From: Azadirachta indica
Taxonomy: Eukaryota > Streptophyta > Magnoliopsida > Sapindales > Meliaceae
Direction: 5' to 3'
DNA: 64,000 nt
Assembly (NCBI GenBank): GCA_022749755.1
Contig: CM040445.1
Location: forward strand, 16,017,182 to 16,081,181
Shown: one piece after another, positions 25,406 to 37,470 of the stretch
Position numbering within the stretch: the stretch's first letter is position 1
Layout of the letters: each line of letters begins with the position of its first letter
Position numbers and translations under genes: made by a program
Notes under the pieces: generated by a model
What the model saw: the letters and a program-made list of their open reading frames with translations, nothing else
Told to the model about the DNA's origin: nothing
Databases searched by the model: none

Positions 25406-26165
25406 TGGTGAGTTTACCAGAACAACCTTACCACCAACTTAAGGTGTAATGAACTGCAACCAAATGAGAATACTAAATTAGCAGCAGTTCCCGAAATGCA
25501 GATGCTCTTCTGCAACTATTCCATATTCCTCAAATAAAAAAGAATGACATATTTATGACAGTAAGTGCTTGTTGAAAAGGATAAGAACTCCCCTGAAAAA
25601 TTGCTAAAGGTCAGATTTTTATTGAAGGATATCCCACATTCACTGATTTAAGAGTTGAAGAGTAAAACAAACTCGAAGAAAATACAAGAAGAATTTTTTT
25701 TGTAAAACAATTTAGCATAAGAAAAGATGATATGTTCGAAAGTTAGCAGAATCAAAAAGCAAGGTGACCAAGAAAGATGGTGAAAATGTTTGAATTTCGA
25801 AGGGAAAGGAAAAAATTGAACATATCAAACTGGATCTCAAGATTGAAATATATATATAGCATTAAGAAACTGAGAGATAAAGAGACAACTGACTAAATTT
25901 TCTAAAGCCTTTCCATAATAAGTCAGTAAAGTGCAAAATTCAAGGAACTATAATCCCAAAAGCATACAAGCACACTAAACTGACAGAAAGAAAAAAGGCT
26001 GTAATGTCAAAATTATAACACAACAGAAACAGGATAAGTAGCAGCCAGCTTATGAAGAAGTTCTCAAATCTAACCCATGTCTGAAGAAGGAAAATTGATC
26101 CAATGTTTCTCTATTAAAAGCAACCCCAGTTTCACTTCCAGTGTTCAGTTTCAAGCTAAAACAAA
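25406..26165 (-). promoter_or_regulatory. Upstream flank of GUS-A (truncated unit)
   Basis: The conserved acceptor (TTGCAG before TTCATTACACC, leader resumes at 25,453) shows that the family has a 5'-leader intron. Similarity to GUS-C and GUS-D stops at about 26,165. The distal leader exon they share (near 55,160-55,220 and 62,867-62,925) is missing here, so GUS-A must use a different transcription start or be poorly expressed. Confidence 0.5.
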
Positions 26166-27339
26166 CTTGAAGAGACTTTTGTCGAATATATAAATTATCC
26201 AAACCAAACTTATTTGATTGCATGATAAAGTGAGAATTAACTTTGATTTGTTACCAACTGTTGGACTAATTTTATTAAATTAGCTATTTCTTTTAAAAAA
26301 ATAAAATAAAATAAAATAATTTCCGTAAAAATGATTAATCATATAAGAGGTAATCCAATTGATACATTAACAATGGATTTTTGTACAATAAAAGTTAAAT
26401 TATCAAATAAATATAACTAATTATATAAACAATGAAACATAAAATAAATTATAAATTAATAAAGAGGTTAAATATATATATATATAAAGTATAATCAATA
26501 TATACTAATAATTATAAAAATTTTTTAAATTAATTTATAATAAATGATGTGGAATCTATAAATTAAAATAAATATTACAATAATAATTATCATGTAGAAT
26601 TAATTAATAATTTTGTAAAATTTTAATTTTTAAATAATATTATATAAGTTAATTTTATAAATAATTAAAATAATATGATAATCATTTATCACGCTTGCGA
26701 AGGGATAAAGTGAAATTTTTTATATTTGGAGGAGTGACAAGGAGTGGAAATGAATAAGGATTAATTTGAAAATTGAGGATTCGTTTGTTCCAACATTTTT
26801 CGTCCAACCAAATAAATGAACGAAAATTCTTATCTCTTTCTCTCTATTTCCCTACCCAAACAGAGTCTTGGATCAAAACTGATGGTATACATTCATTAGA
26901 GCATGGAGTAAGCTCACGGGCAAAGCCACGTAGCAGCTGCCAACAAAAGTTTTGAAATTTTTTAGTATAAATTATCAATTTAGTCTTTTAAATTATATTT
27001 TTATTACTTTAACCCCCACAAATTTTAAATTATTATATTTTGACCCATAGAACATAACTCCTCCATTACATAAGCTGTTACTTTGATCGGTTTAGCAGGA
27101 GTACTTTGCAAAGGTTTTTTTCTTTTTTTTAATTTTGTTAATTATTAAAATTGAGTTATCGATGTAAGATGGGAATGACTTCAAACTAAATGTGCACATT
27201 TTAAGAGATGGTTGGTAGATCAATAAAATCGGATAACACGACGACGTATTGCATTATTGTAATGGCTAATTTAAGAAGCCATATAGTTGAAATTTTGCCA
27301 ATGCAATTGGACGAATCAAAAGGAAAATAGTATAAATTG

Positions 27340-27850
27340 CATTTTGGGCCAAACAAGGAAATTGGGTTGGGTCGGGTCGCGTCGGGTCGGATTGAGTCTC
27401 ATCTTGTAAGCCTGTCTGGACCCATTTTTAAAAGAGGGATGGACTCCTAAGGACGGGTTTACTGGTTAGGCCCAAAACCTGTTTTGGTATTTTATATTTG
27501 AATTAATTGTTAAATTGTTTAGTCGTCATACTATTATTACGAGAGTATTAATCTTGACAGGAAGTTATAACTATTTATATGAATTTTTCATAATGTTTGC
27601 ATTCATTATGTCTAATGATTAAAATTTATTTATGTGTAAGAAAAAATATTTTAGTTTACTTGTATTTGTATTTACATATACTTTAATTAATTAAATATTA
27701 GATATTTTTATAAAATTGATATTAATATTTTTAATCATATAAGTAATAAAATTTAATAGTAATAATTAATTATACTATAGTGCAAGATATAACATGATTT
27801 ATAGATAATGCACGTTATATCATGTTTGTTATAGTACAACATACATAAAT
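27340..27850 (-). repeat. Dispersed repeat with a GACCC-rich end, copy 2
   Basis: Reverse-complement relative of 4030-4500: GGGTTGGGTCGGGTC units at 27,363-27,390, then GGACGGGTTT, then the AT-rich body with GATATAACATGATTTATAG. In the duplicated B block the GC-rich part, equivalent to about 27,340-27,575, is missing and only the AT-rich body remains (about 42,230-42,490). Confidence 0.55.
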
Positions 27851-28249
27851 AATATTGACTATTTACAGTTTAAACCAATTTTAACATTACATAATAATTA
27901 TCTTCTATATATCATATGGAAGTTATTTATCTTCAAAATAATAAATTGGTACATATCATGAAAAATAAATACATAAAAAAAGTATATTAAATTTTTATTC
28001 ATTTTTTTCAAAAATTAAGTTTATTTAAAAAATAGTAAAATATGGTGATAATATATTGTTTTTATCTAATTATAATAAATAACAATATTGATTTTTTAAA
28101 AAAGAGTTATTTCATATTATTTCCATCATTCTTTTTAACTATCCACTAAAAATATCCAAATAACATAATTATATTTTTAATAAATTTTTATTGTAAGTAA
28201 TAATTATATTTTACTTAACTATCATAACAAGTTATTTATAGTCAAAATT

Positions 28250-28990
28250 GTAATAGCTCAGATCCAAAATTGAGTAGATATCGTTCACTTAAGACACACA
28301 ACTCATCGTTAGTTTATTTTCAGGTTTTACAACAAAAAATGAGTCTGCTCAATTAAAGAGAACCAAGACTTACAACTCAATCCAGTCTTATTCTTGGGAA
28401 CAATGTGGAATGTCACAATCTTCCCCTATTTTAGACTTTGTGTCCTTGTGAAGTGGTCAAATAAAATCACTTATCACAGAACACTCACAAAACAAAACAT
28501 CCACCCATCAAGTTGCAAGCCTAATCTGATACCAAATGTAATAAATCAAGTACAAAATTGAGTAGATATTATTCGCTTTAGATCATGAATTTGTTTTCAG
28601 ACTTTGCAACCCAAAATGCATTTCTTTCATTAAAGGAAATCAATGCTTATAACCTAATCTAATCTCATTCTCGTGCATGAGCAATGTAGGATGTAACAAA
28701 CTCCCCCCATTTTGGATCCATATTCTCGTGAAGGGGCCAAATAGAATTACTTATCACAGAATAATTACAAAATGGAACATTCATATATCGGGTCGTAAGC
28801 CTGCTATGTTACCAAATGTAGTAGCTCAGACCTAAAACTAAGTAGATATTGTTCATTTTGGACACATAGTCTATCATGGGTTTATTTATGAGATTTGTAA
28901 TATAAAACACATTTATTCAGTTAAAAGAACCCAAGACTTATAAACTAGTCTAACCTTATTCTCTTGAGTGATGTGAGATGGGATAGAAAT
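28250..28990. repeat. Tandem array of ~290-bp units, A block
   Basis: Three imperfect units start near 28,250, 28,536 and 28,816. Each contains the ordered motifs GAGTAGATAT, TTCGCTTT or a variant, TTATTTTCAGG, AACCAA-GCTTATAAC, ATGTGGGATGT(C/A)ACAA, CTCCCC and GATACCAAATGTAATA. The third unit is truncated. The same units occur upstream of GUS-B at 42,810-43,455 and 44,740-45,345. Confidence 0.6.
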
Positions 28991-29833
28991 TATTATTATC
29001 TCAACAATGAGTCTTAATAATTATTATTGTGCATGTGAAAATTACCAGGAAATACAAGAAAAAAGATATTTTTATATTTCTTTAGACTTTGGTGGTTTGA
29101 GATGATTAATTTACCAATATGCTATTTATATATAATACTAGACTAACTTATGATTAACAAAATAAATTAATCCTATTTAAATTATTTATATTACTTAATA
29201 GCAATTATCATAGTCTAAAGTAATATTGGCGCCAAAATTGATTTTTTTATATCATTTCAATTTCAAGTTCAATTATATCTATTATCTTGTTGAAAATTCA
29301 ATTATATTTTCGATAAAAGTAAAGTAGTTAGAAATTTTTTTTTGACGACATTTATAAAACAATAAAAAATAGTTTTCCATTTGGAATAGTAAGTTATAAC
29401 TATTATAAAAGTTATTGATACTACATTTCCTACAAAAATATTTTTATTATTGACTATATTTTTTACTATTTTTGACAGCAATTTAATTGTAAAAAATATA
29501 TAATGTTTTTTTCTTTTTTCTTTGTTTCTTTTTTCGATGACTGCATTTTTGTTGGTAAAAAATGATATTATAATTATTAGTAATTTAATATACTAAAAAA
29601 TAATTAGTTAGAAAAAGATATTTTTCTTATAGATATAACACTGATAATTTAGTGACACTTTAATTAGTTTCTGTCACAAGAACATGATTAATCATTGAGG
29701 AAAGGAATTAATCCACTTGTTAATATTACATATCTAACATCTTCAAAACACTAATTAACCTAAAAAAAAGTCTTGATTTTATTTATCATATATAACATTA
29801 ATGATACAGCTGTAAGCAAGCTAGCTAGCTATA

Positions 29834-30503
29834 TGTCACACCCTGCTTGAACAGTACGAGTGAACAATGACCCATCGTCAAGACTTTGCGTCGCTGGGAC
29901 TTGTGTGAGGGAAAATCTGAGACAAGTAGGCATGTGAGTTTTGGCCAGATGATTCATTGGCAGATCAGATTGAGTGGGCACTAAAGTATTTGGTCTAAGG
30001 ATCTATACATTCCAAAAAATCTTACCAACGTGGTTGCTTTGGGCTTAACTTTTTTTGTATTTAGAAATAGCTTGTGGCTACATTATCTATCATGATTGTA
30101 AAGTGACTCATAAGCAAGTATTGTCGCCACCCCCTAAGGCAATGAATGATTGTTCTCATCTTCTTTTCTTGCACGGTGTAGCGTCTTTCTGCCTCATTAA
30201 GTTTACAACTTTTGAAAGTAATAGGATGTCCTTCTTGCACAAGTATACCCCCAGTGGCAAAATTCGAGTCATCGGTATGTACCTCAAAAGGCTTCGTGTG
30301 GTCGGACAGCATAAGAACCGTTTCCTCCATAATTGCCTTCTTAAGTTGTTTAAGTTTTCTTCACTCAAACTTTTTGTGCTTTCTCTTATTTCTTTGTTTA
30401 AAGTTTCTGATTTAGCGTATTGTGAGTGTCGAAAGCTTACTTAACGAGCGAAGTTGCTAAGTGAAGTACGGTCAAAACAAGTGAAAAGAGTGAGGCCGTG
30501 ACA
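29834..30503 (-). mobile_element. Small Ty3/gypsy-derived insertion
   Basis: A 670-bp insert has termini TGTCACACCC and GGCCGTGACA (TG..CA, inverted TGTCAC/GTGACA) and is flanked on both sides by TATA. The homologous site in the B block (about 46,180) reads straight through, so the element entered after the block duplicated. Inside, on the minus strand, lies a gypsy RNase H fragment. The arrangement suggests an internally deleted LTR element. The usual 5-bp target duplication is not exact. Confidence 0.6.
30061..30330 (-). pseudogene. Ty3/gypsy RNase H fragment
   Basis: About 89 codons, open but isolated. The fragment has the RNase H pattern of gypsy polyproteins: FEVHTD with the first catalytic Asp, LNEAERRYTVQEK with the catalytic Glu, then a WRQYLL block, and MIDNVATSYF with the third acidic residue, ending in a stop. 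The reverse transcriptase and integrase parts are absent, so it is a fossil and not a functional gene. Confidence 0.75.
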
Positions 30504-30735
30504 TATAGCTAGCTTTAACTTCATTAAAATTAGGTTACATATATCGCACTATTGCTAATAGACTAAGAGTAGACCTATAATGTAATATTCGCATTTCATT
30601 ATTCATTGGAAACATATATATGAATATATTTACATTATATTATGTGAGAATACAAAAGATTGAAATTTATAAATTATTATATTTATTTTTGGAAGAAACT
30701 ATTTAATTATGGATGAATATGTTTATACTTTTAAA

Positions 30736-31559
30736 AGTTATCTTCAATTGGCTACTTTGAATTAACTTATATTTCGTTGTGATATAAGAAATACTCTAAT
30801 ATTATACCATAGTACAAAAAGATGCAAAATATATCAATGATCTACAAATTCTCAACATTTGTCAAAACAATTTAACGATGAGGGGAACAATTGTCTTTTT
30901 AATAAAACAAAAGAAGAATAATTTCATCTGACTACTTAATTTTTAAGCGATATCTCATTGTGATACAAAAAGTATCGACACGTTACATTGCAATCTATAA
31001 AAATGATAGATATCTCAATGAATTACAAATTCATGACATCTATTCAAAAAAATTTAATGATAAAAAGGTAAAATTGTCTTTTCAATAAAACCTAAAAGAA
31101 AAATTTTTTTTTTTCATTTTTTTCAAAAAGTTTAAAGATGCAAATTAAAATTTAGGTATGCAAATGTTATTATCGTTTAACCTAAAGTTGACTCTATCTC
31201 GAAATCTATCCACTATCTTAGTTGAGAAATACCCACATCTATTTTCCTTTCTCTATGTATACAGAAGGAAAGCCCAATTTTTTTCTACTTCACCCTTTTT
31301 CAAAATGCACTTTCTTCCTCTCTCTTCTTTTCTTTCCCATGGACTCCATATTATCCACCATTTAACTCCTCAAACTCCCTTTGAAATCACTGCTGAACTT
31401 ACTGCCAAGTAACTTTACTCCTTTTACTCTTTTAACCAAATCTTCTTTGTCACTCCAAAATCATCGGTAACCAGCAACGTTCACGGCGTGGCAAGCAGTT
31501 GTTCGTGTTGGTGGGATTGCTAGATCACGAAGGAACTAATTATTTTTTAAGAAAATTAA
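30736..31559. other. A-block-specific spacer with an internal duplication
   Basis: This stretch is absent from the B block. About 30,780-30,910 and 30,950-31,090 are two diverged copies of one unit (TGATAT/CAAAAAG, CTCAATGA, ACAAATTC, AATTTAA(C/T)GAT, ATTGTCTTTT, AATAAAAC). A pyrimidine-rich tract at 31,240-31,420 with a short open frame resembles a leader or promoter region, but no gene follows it. Confidence 0.45.
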
Positions 31560-34255
31560 CCCATAAATTAAGTGAAGTAAGTTTTATATGAGAAGAGAAT
31601 CTTAATTCGTACTCGTATATATATTTAGTTACTAGAAAAATTGAAGGGGTCCACATCAGTTATACTTCCTTGATAAGGGACATGGATAATTAGGAGGGGG
31701 CAACTTGGTTGGGTTTAATTTCTATTAAAATCAAACTCTCATAGAATTGAACCAAATTATACTTGATTATGTTTATTTCAGTTTCAGTTTAATTTCAATT
31801 TGTTTCAAGTTCCACTTTGTTCAATTATTTTATTTTTTATTTAAAAGTTTAATTAGTATAATAAAAATAAAACCAAAGTGATATATTCCATTTAAAACTC
31901 AAATCAAATTGCAAAATCCCAAATCTGGCATTCACAAAAGCAACATCGAACTAAGGTACTACGGAAATCCAAAACAAATTAAAGCTTTATCTCCAAGAAT
32001 GTTTGTAACTCTTATATGAAAGTACCTCAGAACTTACCCAATTTCCATATAACTCCAACATTTCTCAAAATGGTTGACCAACAAAACTATAATATGACCA
32101 ATAAGTCAATAAAAAATTCTTCATCGACTTACAATTCTTACTAAATATAAATATAGTACAGACAATATTTGTTCAACTAGTAAAGCAACAAAAAAAAAAA
32201 AAAATCCTAATGCTATCTTCCAAAGTGAATCTTTCAACTCACCATCTTAACTACAAGCTTAATTTATAAAATATCAAATAATAAATAGTGAGCCACCAAC
32301 TCCGTAAGCAATATCATTCATAATAGACATATGTGTCGGTTTCTTTTTTTATTTAACAATAAGACATAAAATATTCGCAAACCACCTTTTTTTTTTTCTA
32401 AAGATATGATGTACAACATTTATTTAAATAATAAACAAAATTAATAAAATAAGACCATTTGCAAAGCATATCTTAATATAAATAGGAGTAATTGATACAT
32501 GATTCACAAAAGTCATTATTTAGAAAACATTTCCAAATTTTCTCATTTCAAAGTATCAAAACTCATAATGAATAAATATATTTAAATATAATCATGTCTC
32601 CAAATACCAAAACTTTTATTCATAAAATATTTTTTAGATTAACTCATATCACTTATTGTCAATTGTATCTTGGTAACCTAGCTAATAACGGAATCAAATA
32701 ATGTGCACAATTAGAACAAAATCCCAGCTAATCCGACAAAATTATCGACCACAATTGAAAAAAATCGTAATCAAAATCTTATAGATAGATGAGCCAAAAC
32801 ATCTTGTTCATATATCTTTATAAATATCATTTAATACAAACTAATTTGAGCTAACTTCATTCCCAATATTAAAAGTAATTTATCAAAAAATAATATCGTT
32901 CTCATAAAACAATTAACAAACAGATATACAAATAGATTTTCAAAAAGCATAGTTTTTTGTGTAAAAAAAATTCTTAGATAGATGAAAACAAATAGATTTG
33001 TAATCATAACAATCATATTCATTTCACGAAAACAATTAAAACAATCTATAACTACATTTTAAAAAAAAATAAACATGATATATATTATGATTGGCATTAC
33101 CTACTTGATCTGAAGCAAAAACTTTAAAGCTATCTCAAATCATTTGAAGCATCCAATCATCAAAATATTTATATAAATTAAGATGGACTTTTCTTTCCCC
33201 TTCTCTTTCTTGTTCTAGCCATGGCATAAGATTGCATAACATTTAACTTACAGGCGTGAAACCGTAGGATGGTAACGTATAATTTTGCTTAAATCCCTCA
33301 AATGGTTCTTTTATATTTTTTTACCTACAATAAAATTAGAGATGGAGAAAATCGGGTTCAGTTTGTTTTTGTAAAAACTAAATCGAATCCGAAATATAAG
33401 AGATATGAAATTGAATTGAACCAAATAGAAATAAATCGGTTTGGTTTGGTTTGATTCTAAATTCTGTTATTTGACTGCACTTTAGTACTACTTTGGTTCT
33501 GTGCATCGGTTTCAAAATTTTTTTTAAATATTTTCATACAAGCCCTTAATCTATGTAATAATAAAAAAAAATATATTCTTAAAATATATAATAAATTTTC
33601 CTACTTTTATGTAAATTTATGTAAATAAAAGTAAAATTTTTGATTTATTTGTAATTTTTAAAAAATTAAGAGTTTCAATGAAATTTTACTATTGATTTTG
33701 GTTCGGTTTCGGTTGAAAACCGAACTAATTACATTAGAACCAAATATAACCAAATTCACATTAGAATTGAACCGATCCGAACTGATTATGTTAGTTCGGT
33801 TCAATTCGGTTAGACGTTTTTGCTCAATCCTAAATAAAATAAATGAATAATCAAAAGTTCTTATCTTTTAAAAATATAATCATATTTATCCAAACCTAAT
33901 AATCCCTTATACACACACACACATATATATATACATATGTTATTAATAATTATCATAGGTTATATATATATATAAAAAATTGGAATTGGGTCACCAAATT
34001 TTCCATTGAAAACTATTAAAAAAAAAAAGGAGAGAGAGAAAGTGAAATGCTATACAAGAGAACTTTGATTATTTACAATGAGAAGGTGAAGTAGATTTAT
34101 ATCAAATTTGTTATAAACAATGAGATACAATATATAAATATACTAGTTATTATCACCCCTCCAAAAAGCACTATGCTTGTATTGCTTAGGATTACAATGA
34201 TCGTGCACTAAAAATACTATTAAAAAACAATGCTGCATCTATGAACCTTGGATAT
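31560..34255. repeat. Duplicated spacer block X1 with GUS 3'-flank scar
   Basis: The block aligns with 35,145-37,390 and 48,735-51,115. It includes a minus-oriented LTR-like segment whose edge resembles TGTAACACCCCAAATCTGGC in the best-kept copy (49,212). Its right end, 33,970-34,255, is the distal 3' flank of a heparanase gene, but no coding exons follow. Confidence 0.6.
33970..34255 (-). pseudogene. Remnant 3' flank of a lost fifth GUS copy
   Basis: The sequence from TTGGAATTGGGTCACC to GCATCTATGAACCTTGG matches the 3' flank of GUS-B (about 37,080-37,393) and of GUS-C. The match then stops abruptly and spacer block Y1 begins (CATATTTCGTAAATTATG, equivalent to 47,875). The body of the gene is gone, so this is the scar of a deleted unit. 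Confidence 0.65.
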
Positions 34256-35144
34256 CTCATCATATTTCGTAAATTATGTTTTGGCTCATTGTCTGCAGTA
34301 ATTATTTTTGTTACTGTTACTGACTAGCTAGCTGAATTACTATTTATGCATTTATTAACTATTAATGATTGAATTTCTGGGATATTATTGTAGTATATTG
34401 TGATAAATGAGACACTGAGGTACTAGTGATATTATGACACATGAGCTAAATAATTGTGTTAAGTATTTGATTAAATGCTTTTTTAAGATATTGTACGATT
34501 TTATTAAATGTTGTGATGATGCTTCCATATTGTAAAATGTTTTCTTGGAGAAATGATTTCATGTATACAAGTTTATTGTTATTCTTAAAAAGTATTGTTT
34601 TGTTGATTAAATGATTTTTAACCATTAATAATTTGTGTATAAATTTACTTACTAAGTAAGCGGCACACCTTTCGTGAGTTGATATTTTATAAATTAAATT
34701 TGTGCTTAAAATGGTGAGCTGTTGGATACGCTTATAGAGTTGGAGTTGGATTTTATGTGACCTTTATAGATAAATAAGTATTGTCCTTACTACTCTATAT
34801 TTATTTAGAATTGTACGTGAAAGGTTTAAATTTTGTTAGCTGTTCGTAGCTAAGTTTATAGAGATTACCTTCTTTAAGGTGACATTTGAGATTGAGATTT
34901 TAATAATACGATGATGGTATACATTTTGAAGTTTGACATTATATTTTGAAGAATTTATAATTTGTAATATGGAGATTGATTGAATTTTGAGAATGTGAGT
35001 TGCATTCCAAATCTTATTATCTTTAAGGCAAAATTTGGGGTGATACATGTAAGCTTGTTGGTATGGATAACTATTTAGAAGGTTTAGATTGTTCCATAAG
35101 ACTTCTGTACATGTATATAGTTGTAATTGTTAATAAGAAAATGA
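34256..35144 (+). repeat. Spacer block Y1 (LTR-like, plus orientation)
   Basis: Aligns with 47,870-48,735. It ends near 35,045 with AAATTTGGGGTGATACA, close to the reverse complement of the TGTAACACCCC edge in the X blocks. This suggests a solo gypsy-type LTR in the opposite orientation to the X-block segment. Confidence 0.45.
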
Positions 35145-37116
35145 ACCCATAAATTAAGTGAAGTAAGTTTTATATGAGAAGAGAATCTTAACTCGTAATC
35201 GTATATACACGTAATTACTAGAAAAATTGAATGAGTCCACAGTAGTTATACTTCCTTGATAAGGGACATGAATAATTAGAGGTGAGCAACTTGGTTGAGT
35301 TTGATTTCGATTAAAATCAAACTCTTATAGAACCGAACCAAATTATACTTGATTATGTTTTATTTTAGTTTCAGTTTAATTTCAATTTGTTTCAGGTTGC
35401 ACTTTGTTCAATTATTTTTATTTTTTTATTTAAAAAGTTAATTTGTATAAATAAAAATTTATTCACACATTATATTGAAAATTTTTATGTCAAAAGTATT
35501 TATTTATAATTAATTTTTATTCGATATTTTAGTTTAAAATAAAACCAAAGCAATATATTTTGTTTAAAACCCAAATCAAATTGGAACACCCAAAATCTGG
35601 CATTCGCAAAAGCAACATCGAACTAGGGTGTTACAAAAATCCAAAATAAAGCTTTATCTCCAAGAATATACATAATTCTTATATGAAAGTACCTCAGAAC
35701 TTACCCAATTTCCTATATCTCTAACATTTCTCAAAATGGTTGACCAACAAAACCATAATATAACCAATAAGTCAATAACAAATTCTTCTTCAACTTACAA
35801 TTCTTAGTAAACATAAATATAGCACATACAGTATTTGTTCAACCAGTAAAGCAATAAAAAAAAATCCTAAAGCTATCTTTCAAAGTGAATATTCCAACTC
35901 ACCCCCTTAAATACAAGCTTAATTTATAAAATATCAACTAACGAACAGTAAGCCGCCTAACTCGGCAAGTAATATCATTCTTAATATATATATGTGTCAG
36001 TTTCTTTTTTTTATTTAAAAATAATAAATAAAATATTTGCAAGCCTCTTTTTTCTTTTCTAAAGATATGACGTACAACATTTATTTAAATAATAAACAAA
36101 GTTAATATAATAAGATCATTTGCGAAGCATATCTTAATACAAATTGGAGTAATTGATATGTGATTCGCGAAAGTCATTATTAAGAAAATATTTCTAAATT
36201 TTCTCAGATCAAATTGTCAAGACTCATATTTAGTAAATATATTTAAATATAGTCATGTCTCCAAATACCAAAACTTTTATTCATAAAATACCTTTCACAT
36301 TAACTCATAGAATTATATAAAGTGCACAATCAGAATAGAATCTCACTTGATCCAGACAAAAATATTGATCACAATTGAATAGAATTGTAATCAAAATATT
36401 ATAGATAGATGAGCCAAAACATTTTCGTTCATATATCTTTATAAATATCATTTAATACAAACTAGTTTGAGCTAACTTTGTTTCCAATATTAAAAGTAAT
36501 TTATCATAAAATAATATCATTCTCGTCAGATCTACAAATAGATTTTCAAAAAACAAAGTTAAGTTTTTTTTGTGTAAAAAAATTTCTTAGATAGATCTTT
36601 AAAACAAATAGATTTATAATCATAACAATCATATTCGTTTCATGAAAACAATTAAAACAATCTATAACTACATTTTAAAAAATAAATAAACACGATATAT
36701 TGTGGTTAGCATTACCTAACTGAGCTGAAGCAAAAGCTTTAAAGTTATCTCATATCAGTTAAAACATCCAATCATGAAAATATTTGTATAGATTAAGATG
36801 GATTTTTCTTTCGCCTTCTTTTTTTTTTTTTTAATTCTGTCTCTTCCTTCCCAGCCAACGCATAAGATTGCATAACATTTAACTTACAGGCTTAAAACCA
36901 TAGAACAACAAAATTTAATTTCACTTAAATCCCTCAATTGGTTCTTATATATATTTTTTTTACCTACAATAAAATAAATGAATAATTAAAAGTTCTTCTC
37001 TTTTAAAAATATAATTGTACTCATCCAACCTAATCATCCCCTACATACATACATACATATATATATATATATAAATAAAATTAGAATTGGTTCACCAAAT
37101 TTTCCATTGAAAGCCA

Positions 37117-37180
<64 letters not shown>

Positions 37181-37390
37181 AAAATGATATACATGAGAAC
37201 TTTGATTATTTCCAATGAGAAAGTGAGGTAGATTTATATCAAATTTGTTATAAACAATGAGATACAATATATAAATATACTAGTTATTATCAGCCCTCCA
37301 AAAAACACTATGCTTGTAGTGCTTAGGATTATAGTGACCGTACACTAAAAATACAATTTAAAAACGATGCTGCATCTATGAACCTTGGCT
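35145..37390. repeat. Duplicated spacer block X2
   Basis: Second copy of the X spacer, leading directly into the 3' flank of GUS-B. It carries the LTR-like edge at about 35,583 and a long (GA)n microsatellite at 37,124-37,177 that is short or absent in the other copies. Confidence 0.6.
37124..37177. repeat. (GA)n microsatellite
   Basis: About 27 uninterrupted GA dinucleotides preceded by a poly-A run. At the equivalent site X1 has only GGAGAGAGAGAAAG (34,029-34,042), so this expansion is recent and copy-specific. Confidence 0.9.
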
Positions 37391-37470
37391 ACCTCACTAT
37401 TTGATTAACACACAACAGTACAACCCTTCATTCTTTATTCTTTCTAGGAGTACTGCACTGCAGAAAAATG

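Larger units (their letters stand above)
26165..30735. repeat. Duplicated block, A copy
   Basis: This stretch aligns in order with 40,890-46,410 upstream of GUS-B. It carries AT-rich DNA, an inverted copy of the dispersed repeat, a tandem array of about 290-bp units and a gypsy-derived insert. The shared anchors run from GATTGCATGATAAA at one end to GTTTATACTTTTAAAA at the other. Confidence 0.65.

Noticed and set aside
30055..30444. 129-codon plus-strand open frame
   Set aside because: It is antisense to the gypsy RNase H fragment, whose minus-strand motifs are clear.
37034..37267. 77-codon frame with a long Ser-Leu repeat
   Set aside because: It is produced by the (GA)n microsatellite at 37,124-37,177.
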